DNA of 64,000 bases from Lysobacter enzymogenes (GCF_900106525.1 NZ_FNOG01000006.1:398341-462340); one strand, 5' to 3'; shown: positions 19,602-28,107, counted from the first letter of the stretch. Made by a program: numbers and translations. Notes: a model not told the origin generated them from the sequence alone.

Positions 19602-21101
19602 ATGAGAGATCTGATCCAGCAAGTCGACGCGCGCCTGCAGGCCCACGACGAGTTCGGCGATTCGCAACAGATCGTCCGGCTCAACATCGAACGCTACAAA
19701 TTCGCGCTGACGATGCTGGCGCGCGAAGACGCGCGATTGCGCGCGCTGCTGCCGGCGGTGGAGGCGTTGACGCAACCGGCCGCGGACAAAACGTTCGGCG
19801 ACGTGCTGGTGCGCGCGGAACTGGAAGCGGCGATCGAGCGCATGGAAACCGGGATCGCGCCGATCCATCAGACCGGCCTGCTGGCCTGGGGTCTGGAACG
19901 CAGCCTGGAGACGATCGAACAACCGCTGAGCCTGTCGGCCGCGGCGATGCAGCGCAGCTTCGTCGCCGGCCCCGACCTCGACGGCCGCCGCATCTGGATC
20001 TGGGACCTGGCCGACGCGGCCGAACCCACCGCCGACGCTTTGCGCGAAGCGCTGCGCCTGGGCTTCATGCCCGGCGGGCATTGCGAGGCCGAACTGGTAC
20101 GGCCGACGCCGCAGATGGTGGCCCAGCTCGAGCGCGCCTGCGCGCTGCTGCAAGCGCTGGTGCCGCAGATGGCGCGCAGCGTGTTCGGTCATCTGCATTC
20201 GGTCGCGTTCGCGAACATGCGCAACGAGCGTGGGCCGATGCTGACCGCTTCGGGCGGCGATTCGACCCCGTGCATGATCTTCATCGCGCCGGAAGAGCTG
20301 GCCAATCCCTGGGACACGGCGGTGCACATCATGCACGAGGCCGTGCACCTCAAGCTCTCCGACCTGGTCCGCACCAGCGCCGCGGTGGTGCGCGAGGACA
20401 TGGTCAGGCTGCCGTGGGGCCGCGAGATCTCGGTGTCGAACTGCCTGTTCGCGTTCCACGCCTATGTCCACCTGCAACTGTTCCGCACCGCGGTCGAGCA
20501 GCTCGGCCCGCAGTTGCACGACGTGTACGGCGCGCCGGAAAGCTATCGCGCCGGCACCCGACCGCATGCGATGTCGGTGGTCAACAACGCATCGGCCGCG
20601 CCGTTCTCGCGCGGCCACGAGCGCATGGCCTATCTGGCCGCGCAGTTCCGCGGCGAGTGGTCGCATTATCTGACGCCTTACGCGCAGCGCATGGTCGAGT
20701 GGCTGTGCGAGGCGATCGCGCCGCTGATCGATCTGCCGCGCGCGGCGCCGTCCGCGCACGGCGAGGCCGCCCATGTCCGCGCCGCCGATCACGCCGATTC
20801 GCTGCGTTACGCCAAGAACCCGCAGCTGCAACTGCGCCCGGTCGGCGACCGCGGCATCCTGTTCGCCGCCGATCCAGCCCAGCCGAAAATCCGCAAGCTC
20901 AACACCGCCGCCTGGCTGATGTTCGAACTGTGCGACGGCCGCAGCGGACACGACCTGGCCCAGGCCTACGCCGACATCACCGGCGTGGCTTCCGAGCGCG
21001 CCTGGCAGCAAGTCGGGCCGGTGCTCGGCAGCCTGGTCGCCAGCGGCATGATCCTCGCCGACGGCCGCGCCGCTGCGGCGGGCCAGGGGAGGGCGGCATG
21101 A
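19602..21101 (+). CDS. HExxH motif protein with fused C-terminal PqqD-like domain
   Basis: A 499-residue protein. GAGG upstream fits ATG 19602. The motif HEAVH (His245 to His249) sits in VHIMHEAVHLKLSDL. It is followed by FHAYVHLQLF and PHAMSVVNN, conserved with the paralog encoded next. Residues about 400-490 form a PqqD-like domain (IRKLNTAAWLMFELCDGRSG), the fold that binds leader peptides in RiPP pathways. The HExxH family (TIGR04267 type) recurs near peptide-modifying genes, and I recall reports of peptide hydroxylation by members. Exact chemistry here is unknown. It overlaps the next gene by 4 nt. Confidence 0.85.
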   Translation: MRDLIQQVDARLQAHDEFGDSQQIVRLNIERYKFALTMLAREDARLRALLPAVEALTQPAADKTFGDVLVRAELEAAIERMETGIAPIHQTGLLAWGLERSLETIEQPLSLSAAAMQRSFVAGPDLDGRRIWIWDLADAAEPTADALREALRLGFMPGGHCEAELVRPTPQMVAQLERACALLQALVPQMARSVFGHLHSVAFANMRNERGPMLTASGGDSTPCMIFIAPEELANPWDTAVHIMHEAVHLKLSDLVRTSAAVVREDMVRLPWGREISVSNCLFAFHAYVHLQLFRTAVEQLGPQLHDVYGAPESYRAGTRPHAMSVVNNASAAPFSRGHERMAYLAAQFRGEWSHYLTPYAQRMVEWLCEAIAPLIDLPRAAPSAHGEAAHVRAADHADSLRYAKNPQLQLRPVGDRGILFAADPAQPKIRKLNTAAWLMFELCDGRSGHDLAQAYADITGVASERAWQQVGPVLGSLVASGMILADGRAAAAGQGRAA

Positions 21102-22249
21102 ACGCGCACGCCCAACTGGTCGCCGCCGCCGACCGCGCGCTCAGCACCCAGCCCAACTTCGGCGATTCACGGCGCATCCTGGCCAAGGTCTATGCGCGCT
21201 ATCGCTTCGGCGCGGAACTGTTTTCCGAACGCTTGCCCGGCGTGGCGGCGCTGCAGCCGCAACTGGAGGCCTTGCCTGACGCCGAACTGCGGCGGATCTT
21301 CTTCGACCCGCTGCTGCGCCTGGCCGCCGAGGACGCTTTTTCCGAGCTGGAAAGCGGGCAACTGGCCTCGCCGCACCGCCTGGAGCAACTGCTGCCGCAG
21401 GCCCTGGCCGCGCTGCCGGCGGGATTGTGCGAGTCGCGCATGGCGCAGCGCTGGAGCCTGCAATCCGAGGAGCCGCACTGGATGTGGTCGATCCTCGGCA
21501 GCGAAGATCCCTGCGCGCTGCAACTGCAGGCGGCGTTCGACAAGATCTTCGCCGACAACCCGGCCAACCGCGGCGCGCTGCTGAACCCGGACGCGGCCGC
21601 GCGCCAGAAGGTGCAGGACTCGATCGCGCTGCTGTCGATGCTGCTGCCCAACGCCGGGCCGGCGGCGCTGCGCCACGTCGGCGCGATCGCGTTGCTGGAA
21701 GCGCAACTGGAAGGCGGCATCGTACTGTCGGCCGCCGGTGGCGACCTGACCCCGTCGACCGTGTTCGTCTCGCTCGAGCAGCTCGGCAATCCCTGGGACA
21801 TCGCCGGCTGCCTGCTGCACGAAGGCCTGCACATGAAGCTGTTCGACGCCGCGCGCTCGGTGTCGCTGGCCAAGGCGCCGGATGCGACCATCCAGGTGCC
21901 GTGGCGCAACGTGCGCTGGTCGATCGTGCGGGCGATCTTCGCCTATCACGTCTATGTGCACCTGTCGTTGTTCAAGGCCGCGGCCTTGCTCGCCGACCCG
22001 CGCTGCTTCGAACGCTTCGGCGACCCTGCGGCCTACGTGAGCCGGGCGCACGCGATGTCGGTGGTCAACAACGACACCGCGCACCGCTACGGACGCTCGA
22101 TCGACCGCGCGCGCTACTTGGGCGACATGCTCGAGGGCGAGTGGTCGCAACTGCTGTCGCCGGGCGGTTTCGAGCTGGTGCATTGGCTGCGCAGCTCGCT
22201 GGCGCCGGTCGACGCGGCGATGTTCGCCGACGCGCGGGAGGCCGCATGA
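21098..22249 (+). CDS. Second HExxH motif protein (paralog, no PqqD domain)
   Basis: A 383-residue paralog of the preceding gene with the motif HEGLH (His241 to His245) in CLLHEGLHMKLFDAA. It shares LGNPWDIAG, AYHVYVHLSLF and AHAMSVVNN with its neighbour, plus EGEWSQLLSP. It ends before a PqqD-like domain, but the next gene encodes one, so the fused and split arrangements lie side by side. A strong ribosome site (GGGGAGGGCGG) precedes its overlapping ATG. It probably acts on the peptide encoded at 22666. Divergence from the first copy suggests a second site or step. Confidence 0.84.
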   Translation: MNAHAQLVAAADRALSTQPNFGDSRRILAKVYARYRFGAELFSERLPGVAALQPQLEALPDAELRRIFFDPLLRLAAEDAFSELESGQLASPHRLEQLLPQALAALPAGLCESRMAQRWSLQSEEPHWMWSILGSEDPCALQLQAAFDKIFADNPANRGALLNPDAAARQKVQDSIALLSMLLPNAGPAALRHVGAIALLEAQLEGGIVLSAAGGDLTPSTVFVSLEQLGNPWDIAGCLLHEGLHMKLFDAARSVSLAKAPDATIQVPWRNVRWSIVRAIFAYHVYVHLSLFKAAALLADPRCFERFGDPAAYVSRAHAMSVVNNDTAHRYGRSIDRARYLGDMLEGEWSQLLSPGGFELVHWLRSSLAPVDAAMFADAREAA

Positions 22250-22533
22250 ACGCGACGCAGAGCTTGCGCAAGGCCGACGGCCTGCGCTCGCGGCCGGTGC
22301 CGCAGGCCGAATGCCTGATGGTGTTTTCGCCGCAGTCCGGGCGGATCCATTGGCTCGGCCTGGAAAGCTGGCTGCTGTTCGAACTGTGCGACGGCCGCAG
22401 CGTGGAGGCGATCGCGCGCGGCTACGCCGAACTGGCCGGCGACAAACTCGGCGGCGGCGACGCCCGGGCGCGCGCGTTGCGCGGCCTGGATTCGTTGCTG
22501 GGCAGCCGCCTGGTCGAAGCCGCGCCGGCCTGA
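22246..22533 (+). CDS. Small PqqD-like leader-binding protein
   Basis: A 95-residue protein with a PqqD-like fold. IHWLGLESWLLFELCDGRSV aligns with NTAAWLMFELCDGRSG at the C-terminus of the HExxH-PqqD fusion two genes upstream. In known RiPP systems this fold (RRE) recruits the precursor by its leader. It overlaps the previous gene by 4 nt and lies 132 nt before the precursor. RiPP role is inferred from fold and position. Confidence 0.8.
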   Translation: MNATQSLRKADGLRSRPVPQAECLMVFSPQSGRIHWLGLESWLLFELCDGRSVEAIARGYAELAGDKLGGGDARARALRGLDSLLGSRLVEAAPA

Positions 22534-22665
22534 GCCGGCCGGCCCCAATCGATTCATCCCATCGGGCCCGCGGGAGGGCCGCGCAGAAGGAGCGGTAGCA
22601 AGCGTCGGCACGGACGCCGCGACGATCGCAGCAAAGCAGTACGTCCATTCCACAGGAGAACGTTC

Positions 22666-22812
22666 ATGAGCAATGAAACCAACCTGGATACGTTGAAAGA
22701 CCTGCTGAGCAACAAGAAAGCGCTGGAAGAGTCGGAAGTGACCACCGGTTCGGCCGACGAGCGCCGTTGGTGGCCGCCGTACAACGTCTCGCCGGCGCCG
22801 CCGAGCAACTGA
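22666..22812 (+). CDS. Candidate RiPP precursor peptide, 48 aa
   Basis: A small gene with a strong ribosome site (AGGAGA, spacing 7). The product is 48 residues. The N-terminal, leader-like half starts MSNETNLDTLKDLL and is helical and acidic (LEESEVTTGSADE). The C-terminal, core-like part is WWPPYNVSPAPPSN, rich in Trp, Tyr and Pro and without Cys. It lies downstream of two HExxH genes and a PqqD-like gene and before a methyltransferase, with a hairpin right after it. No family was recognised. Cleavage would probably fall near residues 31-35, which is a guess. Confidence 0.75.
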   Translation: MSNETNLDTLKDLLSNKKALEESEVTTGSADERRWWPPYNVSPAPPSN

Positions 22813-22824
22813 CGTGCCACCCGT

Positions 22825-22842
22825 CGCGCCCGCGAGGGCGCG
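22825..22842 (+). terminator. Hairpin after the candidate precursor gene
   Basis: CGCGCCC-GCGA-GGGCGCG begins 13 nt after the stop, without a T-run. It may stabilise the precursor mRNA or partially stop transcription before the methyltransferase gene. Confidence 0.5.
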
Positions 22843-22864
22843 GCGGGGTTTGCGCGGCTCGGCG

Positions 22865-23707
22865 ATGGAGCGGATGCAGATTCCCGACAGCAGCGGCGCC
22901 AGCGCCGACGACGCGCCGCGCGCCGGCGAAATCTGGCGCCCGCGCGAACGGCCCGAGCACGCGGTGATGGTGCTGGCCTGCGCCGATGGCGCGGTCGATT
23001 ACGCCTGGCTCGACCGCGACGCCGCCGACGACCGCGCGCCCGCGGCGCAGTGGGCGCAACGTTTCGAGGTGGTGCTGGAACAGGCCGACCACACCCATGC
23101 CACGCCGGTGCGGCGGCACTGGCTGATCGACGCGCAAGCGCAGCGCCTGCGCGGGCGCCGCGTGCTCGAACTGGGCGCGCACACCGGCGGCCTGACCCAG
23201 TCGTTGCTCGTGCACGCCGCGCAGGTGACCGCGCTGGAGCACAACCCGCGCTGCGTGCAACGCCTGCGCGAGCGCTTCGGCGACGATCTGCGCATCGTCG
23301 CCGGCGACATGCACCACGCGTTGTGGGAACTGCAGCCCGGCAGCTTCGATGCGATCGTCTGCGCCGGCGTGCTCTACCACTCCGCGCATCCGTTCCTGCT
23401 GCTGGAGGCGATGGCGCAGCTGCGGCCGCAGGCGATCCTGATCGACACCCTCGACGACGGCGTCGCCGGGTTGCGCGCGGTGGTGCCGAACCTGGTCAAC
23501 AGCTGCAACTATCGCTACAACCAGCGCCCGGACTGCGGCTACTCGGTGGTGCTGGGCGCGGACTTGATCGCCGGCGCGCTGGCCCGGTTGGGCTATGCCT
23601 CGATGCAGCGCATCGACACGATGCAGGCGACCATCGCGCCCGAGCACGACAGCGTCTATTTCCAGCAGTGGCGGCGCAGCCTGTCGGCGTGGTTCCTGCG
23701 CGATTGA
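22865..23707 (+). CDS. Class I SAM-dependent methyltransferase
   Basis: A 280-residue class I methyltransferase. Motif I is VLELGAHTGGLTQSL (about residues 100-114), with ALEHN as the acidic-ended beta2 and FDAIVCAGVLYH as motif IV-like. The start is uncertain: ATG 22865, ATG 22874 or GTG 22814. I prefer 22865 or 22874 because the hairpin at 22825 separates them from the precursor gene. By position it should modify the peptide, most likely at N, O or C of the core; the acceptor is not known. It converges on an FAD oxidoreductase across a short hairpin. Confidence 0.8.
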   Translation: MERMQIPDSSGASADDAPRAGEIWRPRERPEHAVMVLACADGAVDYAWLDRDAADDRAPAAQWAQRFEVVLEQADHTHATPVRRHWLIDAQAQRLRGRRVLELGAHTGGLTQSLLVHAAQVTALEHNPRCVQRLRERFGDDLRIVAGDMHHALWELQPGSFDAIVCAGVLYHSAHPFLLLEAMAQLRPQAILIDTLDDGVAGLRAVVPNLVNSCNYRYNQRPDCGYSVVLGADLIAGALARLGYASMQRIDTMQATIAPEHDSVYFQQWRRSLSAWFLRD

Positions 23708-23708
23708 A

Positions 23709-23727
23709 CGGCGCCGCGTAGGCGCCG
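23709..23727. terminator. Bidirectional hairpin between convergent genes
   Basis: CGGCGCC-GCGTA-GGCGCCG lies between the methyltransferase and the oxidoreductase stops. Confidence 0.5.
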
Positions 23728-23731
23728 CCGC

Positions 23732-25183
23732 TCAGGCCCAGGCCTGGCGCACCTGGGCGAAGTAGTCGCGGAAGAACGGCACCATGCGCTTGCGGTCGGC
23801 GGCGACGATGGCCAGCAGCTCCGGCGCCAGCACGTATTCGTCTTCGCCCAGCTCGTCGTACAGGCCGTCGAGCATCTGCTCGTAGAAGCGCGGGAACGCC
23901 TGATGCCAGCCGATCCGCGGCAGCCGGATGCTGTGCTCGGCGCCCATCGCCACATAGTGCTTGAGCGCTTCGGCGCGCGCCGATGGCGGCGTGTACAGGC
24001 GGATCGGCCGGCGTTCGGGCGCGAAGGTTTCGGCGAACAGGCCGTCGCCGCCGCAGACCCGGTCGGCGATGTGCTGGGCCAGCAGCGGCGACAGGAACAG
24101 GCCGTCGCGGTAGGTGCCGGCCAGCAGCCACAAGCCTTCGACCGAGGTCGGGCCGATCAACGGGCAGGTGTCGACCGCAACCGGACGGTTGCCGGCCTGC
24201 CACCCCACCAACTGCGCCGCGCACAGATCCTGGTCGAGCTGGTCCAGCGCGCATTCGAGCAGGAAGAACATGTCCGCCGGCGAAGTGCGCAGCATCGGCT
24301 GGGCGAACAAAGTGTTGGTGGCGCCGACGTACAGGCGCCCGCCGCCGCGCGGCACCGCGTGCAGGCCGCAGGCGAAGGCGCGGTTGGGCGTGCGCAGCAC
24401 GTGCGCCTGCTCGCGCGGGCCGGTGTCCAGCAGCAGCGAGGTGCCGCCGCCGCAGAACAGGCGCGGGATGCGCCGGGCCAGCTCGGGCAGGCTGTCGAGC
24501 AGGGTCTGGGTCCACACGCCGGCGGCCAGCACCACGCGCGGCGCCGACAGGCGGCGGCCGTCGGCCAGGCGCACCCCGTCGATGCGGCCGTTGCCGAGCT
24601 CCAGGCCGGTGGCGGTGGCGTCGATCAGGGTCAGTTGCGGCGAGCGTTCGATCAAGGACGTCAGCGCCTGCAGCAACCGCGCGGCGTCGATCGAGCCTTC
24701 GTTGGGCAGGTACAGCGCGCGGCTGGGGCGGCAGTCGTCGGCCGGGTTGAGCCCGTCGATGCGGTTCGGGTCGAGGGTTTCGTAGGCCTCGTTGTTCTCG
24801 TGCAAGGCCTGCAGGATCGCCGCGTAGTTCTCGTCCTCGATGGTGCCGGACTTGCTGTTGCTGAACACCACGGTGCCGGGGCGGATCGATACGCGCTCGG
24901 CTTCGGGCAAGGCGTCGTTGATGCCGTCGAGCCAGTCCGGCCAGCAGCGCGCGGCGTGCAGGCCCTTGGCCAGCTTGGCGCGGCCGGCCTCGGTGCGCAG
25001 CAGTTGCGCGGTGACCTCGCCATAGCAGCCCATCATCGCGCCGGCGGCGGCCGAGGCCGCGCCGGTGCGCGCTTGCGGGCCGACCACCGCCACCCGCAAC
25101 TGCGGGCTGCGCAGTTGCAGCGCGTGCGCCGTGGCCATGCCGAGCACGCCGTTGCCCACCACTACGACATCGAAATTCGTCAT
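23732..25183 (-). CDS. FAD-dependent oxidoreductase (DAO/glycine oxidase type)
   Basis: A 483-residue flavoprotein. The N-terminal dinucleotide fold has VVVVGNGVLGMATA (GxGxxG at residues 10-15). The DAO-type signature continues with the PRVVLAAGVWTQTLLDS region and a C-terminal GTYRDGLFLSPLLAQHIAD flavin segment. Members oxidise amino acids or other amines with O2. It converges on the methyltransferase gene 24 nt away, so it could serve the RiPP-like pathway or be an unrelated neighbour. No partner in its own strand was seen. Confidence 0.85.
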   Translation of the reverse strand: MTNFDVVVVGNGVLGMATAHALQLRSPQLRVAVVGPQARTGAASAAAGAMMGCYGEVTAQLLRTEAGRAKLAKGLHAARCWPDWLDGINDALPEAERVSIRPGTVVFSNSKSGTIEDENYAAILQALHENNEAYETLDPNRIDGLNPADDCRPSRALYLPNEGSIDAARLLQALTSLIERSPQLTLIDATATGLELGNGRIDGVRLADGRRLSAPRVVLAAGVWTQTLLDSLPELARRIPRLFCGGGTSLLLDTGPREQAHVLRTPNRAFACGLHAVPRGGGRLYVGATNTLFAQPMLRTSPADMFFLLECALDQLDQDLCAAQLVGWQAGNRPVAVDTCPLIGPTSVEGLWLLAGTYRDGLFLSPLLAQHIADRVCGGDGLFAETFAPERRPIRLYTPPSARAEALKHYVAMGAEHSIRLPRIGWHQAFPRFYEQMLDGLYDELGEDEYVLAPELLAIVAADRKRMVPFFRDYFAQVRQAWA

Positions 25184-25352
25184 GCCCGCTCCGTCGTGTT
25201 CGCCGCGCGCCGGTCGTGCCGCGGCCGGCCCTGCATCATGCGTGCGCTCGCCGCCGCGGGCGCGCGACCTGATGCGCAGAACGCCAACTTCGATACATCC
25301 GCTTGCGGCCTGTGCGCGTTCGCGCGCATCGGCGCGGCCGCGATGGCGCGGC

Positions 25353-26087
25353 TCAGGTGCAAGGCGCTTCCCACGCCAGCCGGCGTTCGCCGCCGGCCGC
25401 GTCCTTGACCACGAAGCACTGCACGTAATCGGACTCGGCGAAGGTCGCCAGCGCCGGGCATTCGATCTGGCGCGCGCTGGCGTACAGCGAGGCCGACGCG
25501 GCCTGCCCGGGCAGCGCCTGCAGCGCGCCGTCGGGCGTGGTGGCGAACTCGCCGCGCTGGCCGTGGCCGTCGACGCGGAAACGCAGGCGGGTGCCGTCCA
25601 GGCCGGTTAGCTCGGCCGCCATCGGCCGGCCCCAGCGCTGGATCTCGCGGTTCTTGTCGTCGAACTCGACCACCCAGTCCGGCAGCAACCACGCGTCGCG
25701 CAGCGGGATCGATTCGACCAACGCCACCGGATACGCGCCGCAGCCGTCCTCGCCCCATTCGACTACGCGCGGATCCTCGCGGCGTTTGTCCGACGACGGG
25801 TCGCCCTTGCTGGCGAAGGCGAAGCGGTAGGGCGGCGCGGCCGGTTCGGCCGCTACGCTCGCTGCGGGCGTTGTGGGCGGGGCAGGGGGCGCGGCATCGG
25901 CCGGCGACGCAACCGGTGCGGCAGGCGCAGCGGCCGGCGCCGGCGCGCGTTCGCCGCAGGCGGCGAGCGCCAGGCACAGCGCGGCGCTCGTCAGTGCGGG
26001 GCGGATCCGAGCCGTTCGTCCCGGCCAGAGCGCAGGCAGCGGGGCGGCGTTCGACGCGGGCAGGGGCCGGGGCAGTCGGCGTTCCAT
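25353..26087 (-). CDS. Hypothetical lipoprotein
   Basis: A 244-residue protein starting at 26087 with AGGAG upstream. A long N-terminal region ends in a lipobox LAAC with Cys44, so it is probably lipid-anchored. Then follow an Ala/Pro linker (about residues 49-90) and a soluble domain with VVEWGEDGCGAYPVALVESI and a C-terminal pair of cysteines. No family was recognised. It is monocistronic. Confidence 0.75.
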   Translation of the reverse strand: MERRLPRPLPASNAAPLPALWPGRTARIRPALTSAALCLALAACGERAPAPAAAPAAPVASPADAAPPAPPTTPAASVAAEPAAPPYRFAFASKGDPSSDKRREDPRVVEWGEDGCGAYPVALVESIPLRDAWLLPDWVVEFDDKNREIQRWGRPMAAELTGLDGTRLRFRVDGHGQRGEFATTPDGALQALPGQAASASLYASARQIECPALATFAESDYVQCFVVKDAAGGERRLAWEAPCT

Positions 26088-26361
26088 GCGCAATTCTCCT
26101 CTTCGATCGGCGCGCGCCAGACGGCGTCGCGCGGGCAAAGAGCCATCATAGGCGGCGGCGAAGCGGGGCGGTACCGCGCCGGGCGCGGCGCGATTGTTGA
26201 TTGCGCGCACGCTCTGCGCATTCGTCCGCGCGCGCCGGCGCTGCGCATGCGCCCGTTCAGGCTGGGCGGATTAGCCTGCACCGGCGATGCCGGGATTGAC
26301 GTTGTTATGACGAGTCCGGGCGCATCGTAGCCATCGCCCTTCCAACTCCTTTGGTGAGTTT

Positions 26362-26694
26362 ATGAACTCCACTTTCAAATCCCTGATCGCCGCTGCCCTG
26401 GTGTCGTGCGTCATGGTCACCGGCGCCGCCGGCGCGCAGACCAAGTCGAAGAAGACCCCGCATTGCTACAACGTGGAAGTGCAGCGTCCCAAGCAGATCA
26501 AGGATCAGCACAAGATCGCCGGCACCGCGATCGGTGCGGTGGCCGGCGGCCTGCTCGGCAACCAGGTCGGCGGCGGCAACGGCAAGAAGCTGGCCACCGC
26601 GGCCGGCGCGGTCGGCGGCGCGTTCGCGGGCCGCAAGATCCAGGAAAACCAGCAGAACAAGACCGAAACGGTGATCGAGCGCCGCTGCGACTGA
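26362..26694 (+). CDS. Glycine-zipper 2TM domain protein
   Basis: A 110-residue protein with a signal peptide (residues about 1-25) and a glycine-zipper region (IAGTAIGAVAGGLLGNQVGG then AAGAVGGAFAG). Such SlyB/RickA-like proteins sit in the envelope. The basic, cysteine-containing ends (KTPHCYNVEVQ and ERRCD) could form a disulfide. Its role is unknown. A strong terminator follows. Confidence 0.85.
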   Translation: MNSTFKSLIAAALVSCVMVTGAAGAQTKSKKTPHCYNVEVQRPKQIKDQHKIAGTAIGAVAGGLLGNQVGGGNGKKLATAAGAVGGAFAGRKIQENQQNKTETVIERRCD

Positions 26695-26725
26695 CGCAGC
26701 CGGCTGCCGCCGTAGCGACACCCAG

Positions 26726-26757
26726 CCGCGCGCGGGCAACCGCGTGCGGTTTTTTTT
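26726..26757 (+). terminator. Strong terminator after glycine-zipper gene
   Basis: CCGCGCGCGG-GCAA-CCGCGTGCGG followed by eight T. Confidence 0.85.
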
Positions 26758-27030
26758 GTGGGTTTGTCGAGGTTGGCGTTGTTGTGGGAGCGAGCTTTTG
26801 CAGGAGAGGGCTTTTGTGGGAGGGCCTTCAGGCCCGATGCTTTTGTTTCAGATAGCCGCGACCTGAGACCAGAGCATCGGGCCTGAAGGCCCTCTCACCA
26901 GGGCATCTCCCACAACCGCTTCGAACCAAAGCCAAAGCCGCCGCCGCTTTCGCTTTGCCCGTTCTGCGCGCTGCAGCGACTTCACATTCGCCTCATTGGC
27001 CCTCGCAGGCGCGCCGCTAGAATGTGCGCC
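26758..27030. other. Repeat-rich gap upstream of alr
   Basis: It contains the inverted repeat at 26820-26894 and the alr promoter candidate. No gene was seen. Confidence 0.55.
26820..26894. repeat. 22-bp perfect inverted repeat built from the interspersed element
   Basis: GAGGGCCTTCAGGCCCGATG then CT (26820-26841) is repeated inverted at 26873-26894, 31 nt apart, with TGTGGGAG-type flanks continuing outwards. The arms match the copies at 7973 and 35293. It could form a long hairpin. Confidence 0.7.
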
Positions 27031-27031
27031 A
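26996..27031 (+). promoter_or_regulatory. Candidate promoter giving a leaderless alr mRNA
   Basis: TTGGCC (26996-27001), 16 nt, then TAGAAT (27018-27023). The expected start lands on or next to the ATG at 27031, which has no ribosome-binding site. Confidence 0.5.
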
Positions 27032-28107
27032 TGGCACGACCGACTTGCGCACACATCCACACCGACGCCCTGCGTCACAACCTCGCCCAGGCCCGGGCGC
27101 TCGCTCCCAACAGCCGGGTGATGGCGGTGGTCAAGGCCGACGGCTACGGCCACGGCCTGGAACGCGTCGCCCGCGCGCTCGAAGGCGCCGATGCGTTCGG
27201 CGTGGCCGCGCTGTCCGATGCCGACCGTCTGCGCGCGGCCGGCCTGTCGCAGCCGATCGTGCTGCTGTCGGGCTTCGACGAACCCGAAGACCTACCGCAA
27301 CTGCGCCGCCTGGGCGTGGAAACCGTGGTGCACCACGTCAGCCAGATCGAAATGCTCGAACAAGCCGCGCCGGGCGAACCGGTGCGCTGCTGGCTCAAGG
27401 TCGACAGCGGCATGCACCGCCTGGGCTTCGCGCCCGAGCAGGTGCGCGAGGCGTATGCGCGCTTGCGCGCGGTGCCGGCGGTGGCCGAGGGCATCGTGCT
27501 GATGAACCACTTCGCCAGCTCCGACGAATTCGCCAACCCGCAGACCCGCCAGCAGTTGGCCGCGTTCGACGCCGCCACCGCCGGCCTGGACGGCGCACGT
27601 TCGCTGTCGAACTCGGCCGCGGTGCTCGGCTGGCCCGATGCGCATGCCGGCTGGATCCGTCCGGGTGGGCTGCTGTACGGGATCAGCGTGGTCGAAGGCC
27701 GCACCGGCGCCGATTTCGGTCTGCGTCCGGCGATGACCTTGTCGACGCGGCTGATCGCGGTCAACCGCGTGCGCCGCGGCGAACGCATCGGCTACGCCGC
27801 GACTTGGGAGTGCCCCGAGGACATGCTGGTCGGCGTGGCCGCGATCGGCTACGGCGACGGCTACCCGCGCGCAGCGCCGCCGGGCACGCCGGTGCTGGTG
27901 CGCGGGCAGGAGACCCAGTTGATCGGGCGGGTGTCGATGGACTTGATGACCATCGACCTGCGCGGCATCGATGCGCCCGCGGTCGGCGATCCGGTCGAAC
28001 TGTGGGGCCCGGCGCTGCCGGTGGAGCGCATCGCCGCGGCCAGCGCCACCATCGGTTACGAGCTGACCTGCTCGATCACCCGCCGGGTGCGTTTCGTCGA
28101 GGCCTGA
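27031..28107 (+). CDS. alr: Alanine racemase
   Basis: A 358-residue PLP enzyme that interconverts L- and D-alanine for peptidoglycan. The PLP lysine is Lys35 in VVKADGYGHG, and the catalytic tyrosine segment is IGYGDGYPR near residue 274. ATG 27031 (MARPTCAHIHTDALRHNL) fits the family length better than ATG 27022, which would lie inside the -10 element. No Shine-Dalgarno sequence is visible. Confidence 0.95.
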   Translation: MARPTCAHIHTDALRHNLAQARALAPNSRVMAVVKADGYGHGLERVARALEGADAFGVAALSDADRLRAAGLSQPIVLLSGFDEPEDLPQLRRLGVETVVHHVSQIEMLEQAAPGEPVRCWLKVDSGMHRLGFAPEQVREAYARLRAVPAVAEGIVLMNHFASSDEFANPQTRQQLAAFDAATAGLDGARSLSNSAAVLGWPDAHAGWIRPGGLLYGISVVEGRTGADFGLRPAMTLSTRLIAVNRVRRGERIGYAATWECPEDMLVGVAAIGYGDGYPRAAPPGTPVLVRGQETQLIGRVSMDLMTIDLRGIDAPAVGDPVELWGPALPVERIAAASATIGYELTCSITRRVRFVEA

